From Nitrospira sp. (GTDB lineage Bacteria > Nitrospirota > Nitrospiria > Nitrospirales > Nitrospiraceae), in assembly GCA_015904055.1 (NCBI GenBank), contig JABMDE010000011.1:13917-23233 (forward strand): a DNA stretch of 9,317 nt, written 5' to 3'. Made by a program: the position numbers and the translations under genes. The notes under the pieces were generated by a model. It saw nothing but the letters and a program-made list of their open reading frames with translations. It ran no database searches and was not told the origin of the DNA. Shown here in pieces: positions 6,202 through 9,317 of the stretch (position 1 is the first letter of the stretch; every line of letters begins with the position of its first letter).

Positions 6202-6497
6202 CACGACTGCGGGAGGAGTTTTCAAAGTTGGAGATACCCGCAAGGGAATTGGAATCTCGTCCAACGCCCATTTCCCTCCCCTACGTTCACCGAAACTATT
6301 CTAGCAGAAGACCACGCGTCGATCAGTTGCGCGCGGGGAATTGTCCAGATACAGGCTGTGTGGTAGCGTCGGGTCATCTGCACAGGAAATGGCGCGGGCG
6401 TGATCGCTGTCGATGAAGTAGGCGGTGGTCGAACTCGCTAAAAATAGTTTTGTGGTTATCAGAGGGCCTTCAAGAGATCCATTAGACTGAGAAGGAT
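6202..6497 (+). other. 296-nt gap between hpf and rapZ with no recognisable gene
   Basis: In many Gram-negative genomes this slot holds ptsN (EIIA-Ntr) or, in deltaproteobacteria, hprK. I read all three forward frames and the longest reverse frame (6301-6504). They contain stops or sequences I do not recognise; no PtsN active-site motif (AIPHG-like) and no HprK P-loop is visible. There is no clear promoter, terminator or stable long hairpin. It could be a decayed gene, an untranslated leader for rapZ, or a site of a small RNA; the sequence alone does not decide. Confidence 0.6.
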
Positions 6498-7364
6498 ATG
6501 GCACAACTCAGCTTAGTGATTATTAGTGGATTGTCCGGGTCTGGCAAATCTCACGCGCTCAAGGTGTTTGAGGATGCTGGGTATTTCTGCATCGACAACC
6601 TTCCCCCGGCCCTGCTGCCGACTTTTGTCGATCTTTGCAATCAGCAGAAAGGTGAGATCACCAATGTGGCGTTAGGCATCGATATTCGAGAGCGGGTGTT
6701 TTTTTCTGACCTGGTCGGTATTCTTGAGCGTGTCAAGGGGCTCGGGCATTCTGTCCAGCTACTGTTTCTTGAATCACGGGAAGAAGTATTAGCTCGGCGA
6801 TTTTCCGAGTCGAGGCGCCCGCATCCACTCTTGCCTCATTTGCCAGTGTTGGAAGGTGTTCGATTCGAAGCGCAACGGCTTGCGGAGCTTCGGCGGCATG
6901 CAGACCGTGTTATTGATACGTCGGATCTGACGGTACATGAACTCCGCGACTTGCTCACCAGGCAGTTCCGGCAAGATCCAGGCGAAAAGAAACTCACTAT
7001 TTCACTGCTCACATTCGGTTATAAGTTCGGGGTTCCCTACGATATTGATTTGTTATTCGATGTGCGATTCCTCAAGAACCCCTATTTCGTTCCTGATCTG
7101 AAGTCGCTTCCCGGAGATGATCCAAGAGTCCGCACCTTCGTGTTGTCGAACACCGATGCCGTTGCGTTGATCGAGCGGCTCGAAGGGTTGCTCAAGTTTC
7201 TCATCCCGCAGTTCGAGCGCGAGCCGCGCAGCTATCTGACGATTGCCATCGGGTGTACCGGTGGTCGGCATCGATCTGTTGCGGTGGCCGGACGTCTGCA
7301 AGAAGGCCTTTCTGCCATAGGCTACGACGTAGCGCTAAAGCACCGCGACATTCACAAATCATAG
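6498..7364 (+). CDS. rapZ: RapZ/YvcJ-family nucleotide-binding protein (RNase adapter)
   Basis: RapZ proteins bind nucleotides; in E. coli RapZ presents GlmZ small RNA to RNase E to control glucosamine-6-phosphate synthase, while YvcJ in Bacillus is a GTPase/ATPase linked to cell physiology. The 288-aa product has the normal length and both domains. The N-terminal kinase-like domain carries Walker A GLSGSGKS (11-18), the diagnostic CIDNLPPALLP (31-41), IDIRER (61-66) and LFLES (89-93). The C-terminal domain has LTISLLTFGYKFGVPYDIDL (166-185), FDVRFLKNPYF (187-197) and IGCTGGRHRSVAVA (251-264). It ends in a basic KHRDIHKS comparable in position to the basic C-terminus used for RNA binding in E. 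coli RapZ. The start ATG has AAGGA unusually close (1 nt). Whether a GlmZ-like RNA target exists outside Enterobacteria is unknown, so the adapter role is by name only. Confidence 0.95.
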   Translation: MAQLSLVIISGLSGSGKSHALKVFEDAGYFCIDNLPPALLPTFVDLCNQQKGEITNVALGIDIRERVFFSDLVGILERVKGLGHSVQLLFLESREEVLARRFSESRRPHPLLPHLPVLEGVRFEAQRLAELRRHADRVIDTSDLTVHELRDLLTRQFRQDPGEKKLTISLLTFGYKFGVPYDIDLLFDVRFLKNPYFVPDLKSLPGDDPRVRTFVLSNTDAVALIERLEGLLKFLIPQFEREPRSYLTIAIGCTGGRHRSVAVAGRLQEGLSAIGYDVALKHRDIHKS

Positions 7365-7430
7365 GTCTTGCGAAGAGGGACCCGTCTGCGCTGCTTCAGC
7401 GAGGCGTGATTGCGTCTTTCTGCCCATTTC

Positions 7431-7458
7431 TTGACAGGTAGAACATAGTGACTATACT
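7431..7458 (+). promoter_or_regulatory. Near-consensus sigma-70 promoter for pilMNO
   Basis: TTGACA (7431-7436, 6/6 consensus) and TATACT (7453-7458, 5/6) are separated by a 16-nt spacer. Transcription should start near 7465, giving a leader of about 130 nt before pilM at 7594. It lies in the 229-nt intergenic stretch after rapZ and is the clearest promoter in the window. No -24/-12 sigma-54 site was seen here, although rpoN is nearby. Confidence 0.8.
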
Positions 7459-7593
7459 TGCCCATGTGAGCATACACACGATGATTTTCTTGAGAATGAA
7501 GAAGTGAGAAGCGTCCCGCAAAATGAAGGTGGACAAAATCAGGAAAATAATTCTCGCATGTAAGGTTGTCGTATAGAGTGACAGGGAAGATAT

Positions 7594-8700
7594 ATGCTGA
7601 GTTCATTTAAAAACGTATTCGAGACCGATCTGATCACATTCCTGAAGCCGCGCAAGCAGCTGGTGGGGCTCGATATTGGATCCAGTGCGATTAAGCTTGT
7701 TCAGTTGAAGGAAAGCAAAGGGCGGTACATTCTTCAGAAGTTCGGTGTGAAACCCCTTGAGCCCGAGGTGATTGTTGACGGGACGGTGATGGATGAAGGT
7801 CGTGTAGTTTCGGCCATTCGAGAGTTGTTCGATGAAACCGGCGTCAAGAATAAACAGGTGGCAGTCTCAATTTCAGGACACGCCGTCATCGTGAAGAAGA
7901 TCAGCTTGCCCCCGATGCCGGATGAGGAATTGGAAGGGCAGGTGAAATTAGCAGCGGAGCAGTACATCCCGTTCGATATCAACGAAGTGAATATTGATTT
8001 TCATGTATTGCCGGCCGATCTGTCAGGGGACAAACAGGCAGATATGGCAGTCATTCTTGTTGCCGCCAAGAAAGACAAGATCAATGAGTTGACGGAACTT
8101 GTCAAAGGCGCCGGTCTTACGCCGATGATCATGGATGTGGATGCTTTTGCGATCGAGAACATGCACGCAATCAATTATCCGATGGCGCAGGACGAAACGA
8201 CGGCGTTGATCAATATCGGGGCGAGTGTGATGAACGTGAATATTATCCGCGGCGGGGCCTCTTTGTTCACGCGGGATATTCCATTGGGCGGCAATCGATA
8301 CACCGAGGCCATCCAACGCGAGATGGGTATGTCCTATGAAGAGGCTGAAGAAAGCAAGCGAGTGGGGAAGGGAAGAGACTCCGGCGAAGGGGCGCTGAGT
8401 ACTGTCATGAACAGCATGAATGGAGAGGTCGCGTCTGAGATCGCCAGGACGGTGGATTATTTTAAAACGTCTGCTGTAAATGCTGAGCTGGATCGAGTGC
8501 TCGTGTGTGGCGGTGTCGCGCAGGCCAAAGGATTAATTCAGCAACTTGGCGATCGGATGCAAATCCCTGTTGAGCTAGCCGACCCATTCAGTGAAATCGA
8601 TGTGACCGGAAGCGGTATGGATCCAGACCTGTTGGCCGATCTGGCGCCATCGGCGGCGGTCGGCGTCGGGCTGGCACTGAGGGCAGTGGGGGACCGATGA
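7594..8700 (+). CDS. pilM: Type IV pilus assembly protein PilM
   Basis: PilM is a cytoplasmic actin-like ATP-binding protein; it grips the N-terminal tail of PilN and links the PilN/PilO/PilP ring to the pilus motor. The 368-aa product has the FtsA/actin fold motifs: phosphate-1 GLDIGSSAIKLVQLK (25-39), phosphate-2 LINIGASVMNVNIIRGG (205-221) and adenosine loop VLVCGGVAQAKGL (302-314). PilM-typical features are KKISLPPMP (101-109), AAEQYIPFDINEVNIDFHVL (120-139) in the 1C subdomain, MDVDAFAIENMHA (180-192) and FTRDIPLGGNRYTEAIQREM (225-244). The start at 7594 has AGGGAAGA (7583-7590) before it. The stop overlaps the pilN start (ATGA, 8697-8700), indicating translational coupling. The upstream neighbour rapZ is separated by a strong promoter, so this begins a new operon. 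Confidence 0.96.
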   Translation: MLSSFKNVFETDLITFLKPRKQLVGLDIGSSAIKLVQLKESKGRYILQKFGVKPLEPEVIVDGTVMDEGRVVSAIRELFDETGVKNKQVAVSISGHAVIVKKISLPPMPDEELEGQVKLAAEQYIPFDINEVNIDFHVLPADLSGDKQADMAVILVAAKKDKINELTELVKGAGLTPMIMDVDAFAIENMHAINYPMAQDETTALINIGASVMNVNIIRGGASLFTRDIPLGGNRYTEAIQREMGMSYEEAEESKRVGKGRDSGEGALSTVMNSMNGEVASEIARTVDYFKTSAVNAELDRVLVCGGVAQAKGLIQQLGDRMQIPVELADPFSEIDVTGSGMDPDLLADLAPSAAVGVGLALRAVGDR

Positions 8701-9251
8701 TTCGCATTAATCTGCTTGCCTCTGGGGCAAAAGCAAGAAAAGCCAAGCCTCAGTACGATGTCCGTGCACAAGCACTGCTCGGCGTGGGAGTGCTTCTGAT
8801 TATTGTGACCGGATGCTGGTGGTATGCCGCCGCACTCGATAGTGAGATTGAGGCGCGACAGGAAGAGAAACGGGACAAGGAAAGTCAGGTCGCACAATTA
8901 AAAGAGCAGGTGAAGAAAGTACAAGACTTTGAACAAAAGAAAAAACTGCTAGAGGATAAAAATCGAATCATCGACCAGCTTGAGCAGTCGAGAATGGGGC
9001 CGGTGAAAGTGCTGGATCATGTCAGCCAGAGTATCGAGCCTCTGAAGATCTGGTTGACAAGGCTGGGAGTGTCGTCCGATACGGTCGAATTGGAAGGGAA
9101 AGCGCTCACTAACGACGATGTCGTGGAATTCGCGAATAATCTTCGGCGAACAGACTATTTTGCCGGCATCAATCTTCAGGAAAGCAAGGCGACGGTTGAA
9201 AACAAGATCAATGTATACCAGTTTCGATTGACGTTTCGCCTGAAGGGATGA
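8697..9251 (+). CDS. pilN: Type IV pilus assembly protein PilN
   Basis: PilN is a bitopic inner-membrane protein; its cytoplasmic tail inserts into PilM and its periplasmic part pairs with PilO. The 184-aa product opens with MIRINLLAS, the conserved I-N-L-L PilM-binding motif. One membrane segment spans about residues 26-46 (ALLGVGVLLIIVTGCWWYAAA), followed by a charged heptad-like coiled coil at about 50-98 (EIEARQEEKRDKESQVAQLK onward, rich in E/K/Q/L). The periplasmic ferredoxin-like domain then runs to the end, with WLTRLGVSSDTVELEGKALT (118-137), the family's VVEFANNLRRTDYF (142-155) and the closing YQFRLTFRLKG. GGGGGA (8688-8693) provides the ribosome site within the pilM end. Its stop overlaps the next ATG. 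Confidence 0.95.
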   Translation: MIRINLLASGAKARKAKPQYDVRAQALLGVGVLLIIVTGCWWYAAALDSEIEARQEEKRDKESQVAQLKEQVKKVQDFEQKKKLLEDKNRIIDQLEQSRMGPVKVLDHVSQSIEPLKIWLTRLGVSSDTVELEGKALTNDDVVEFANNLRRTDYFAGINLQESKATVENKINVYQFRLTFRLKG

Positions 9252-9317
9252 ATATGGAGATGCCATCGGTCAATCTGGACTCGCTACGCAATGTTCCCGC
9301 CCCGCAGAAGGTGGCGC
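9248..9317 (+). CDS. pilO: Type IV pilus assembly protein PilO, 3'-truncated by the window edge
   Basis: Only about 23 codons are visible: MNMEMPSVNLDSLRNVPAPQ then KVA. A short polar N-terminus with a 'LDSL..VP..QKV' pattern just before the expected membrane segment fits PilO, the partner of PilN, and the position directly after pilN is the conserved place for it. The ATG at 9248 overlaps the pilN stop as ATGA, matching the pilM/pilN junction. In-frame ATGs at 9254 and 9260 are alternatives; 9254 has the better spacing (6 nt) from AAGGG at 9243-9247. The assignment is mostly from context because the sequence ends early. Confidence 0.78.
   Translation, partial: MNMEMPSVNLDSLRNVPAPQKVA

Noticed and set aside
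6390..6410. TGGCGCGGGCGTGATCGC as a sigma-54 -24/-12 promoter
   Set aside because: The -24 half is plausible, but no GC doublet stands at the required -12 spacing.
6301..6504. Reverse-strand 67-codon frame in the hpf-rapZ gap
   Set aside because: No recognised motif, no clear ribosome site, and it runs over the rapZ start; not enough to call a gene.
7389..7401. Small hairpin CGCTG-CTT-CAGCG after rapZ as a terminator
   Set aside because: Only 5 bp of stem and no adjacent T-tract; too weak to call, though a rapZ terminator somewhere here is expected.
7523..7576. 17-codon frame in the pilM leader as a leader peptide
   Set aside because: No Shine-Dalgarno and no attenuator structure; likely chance, noted only within the leader finding.

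Overview
The window is about 9.3 kb of core bacterial chromosome, nearly all coded on the + strand and tightly packed. It reads as a Gram-negative, LPS-bearing, type IV piliated bacterium. The flavour of the proteins and the order rpsD-rpoA-rplQ / lptCAB-rpoN-hpf-rapZ / pilMNO suggest a Nitrospira-like member of Nitrospirota. That assignment is inference from memory; a deltaproteobacterial relative is the main alternative.

Region 1 (1-2114) is the 3' end of the ribosomal alpha operon: partial rpsD (S4), rpoA (RNA polymerase alpha) and rplQ (L17). It is closed by a perfect 15-bp hairpin at 2154-2187 that probably acts as the terminator. A candidate extended -10 promoter (2223-2251) then starts the next unit.

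Region 2 (2290-7364) is lptC-lptA-lptB-rpoN-hpf, then a 296-nt gap and rapZ. LptC, LptA and LptB supply the inner-membrane, periplasmic and ATPase parts of the LPS export machine. RpoN is sigma-54, Hpf is a ribosome-hibernation factor and RapZ is a nucleotide-binding regulator. The ptsN or hprK gene often found between hpf and rapZ in other phyla is not recognisable here.

Region 3 (7431-9317) begins with a near-consensus sigma-70 promoter and a leader of about 130 nt, followed by pilM, pilN and the start of pilO. These are the type IV pilus alignment complex genes, joined by ATGA stop-start overlaps.

The most notable anomaly is an exact, gapless 99-bp tandem duplication (2809-2907 and 2908-3006) across the lptC/lptA junction. 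Both genes stay intact, but an extra truncated copy of the LptA signal-peptide region lies between them. It is either a very recent duplication or an unmerged 99-nt k-mer overlap between contigs. I saw no new defence, mobile or CRISPR system; the rest of the window is ordinary housekeeping DNA.
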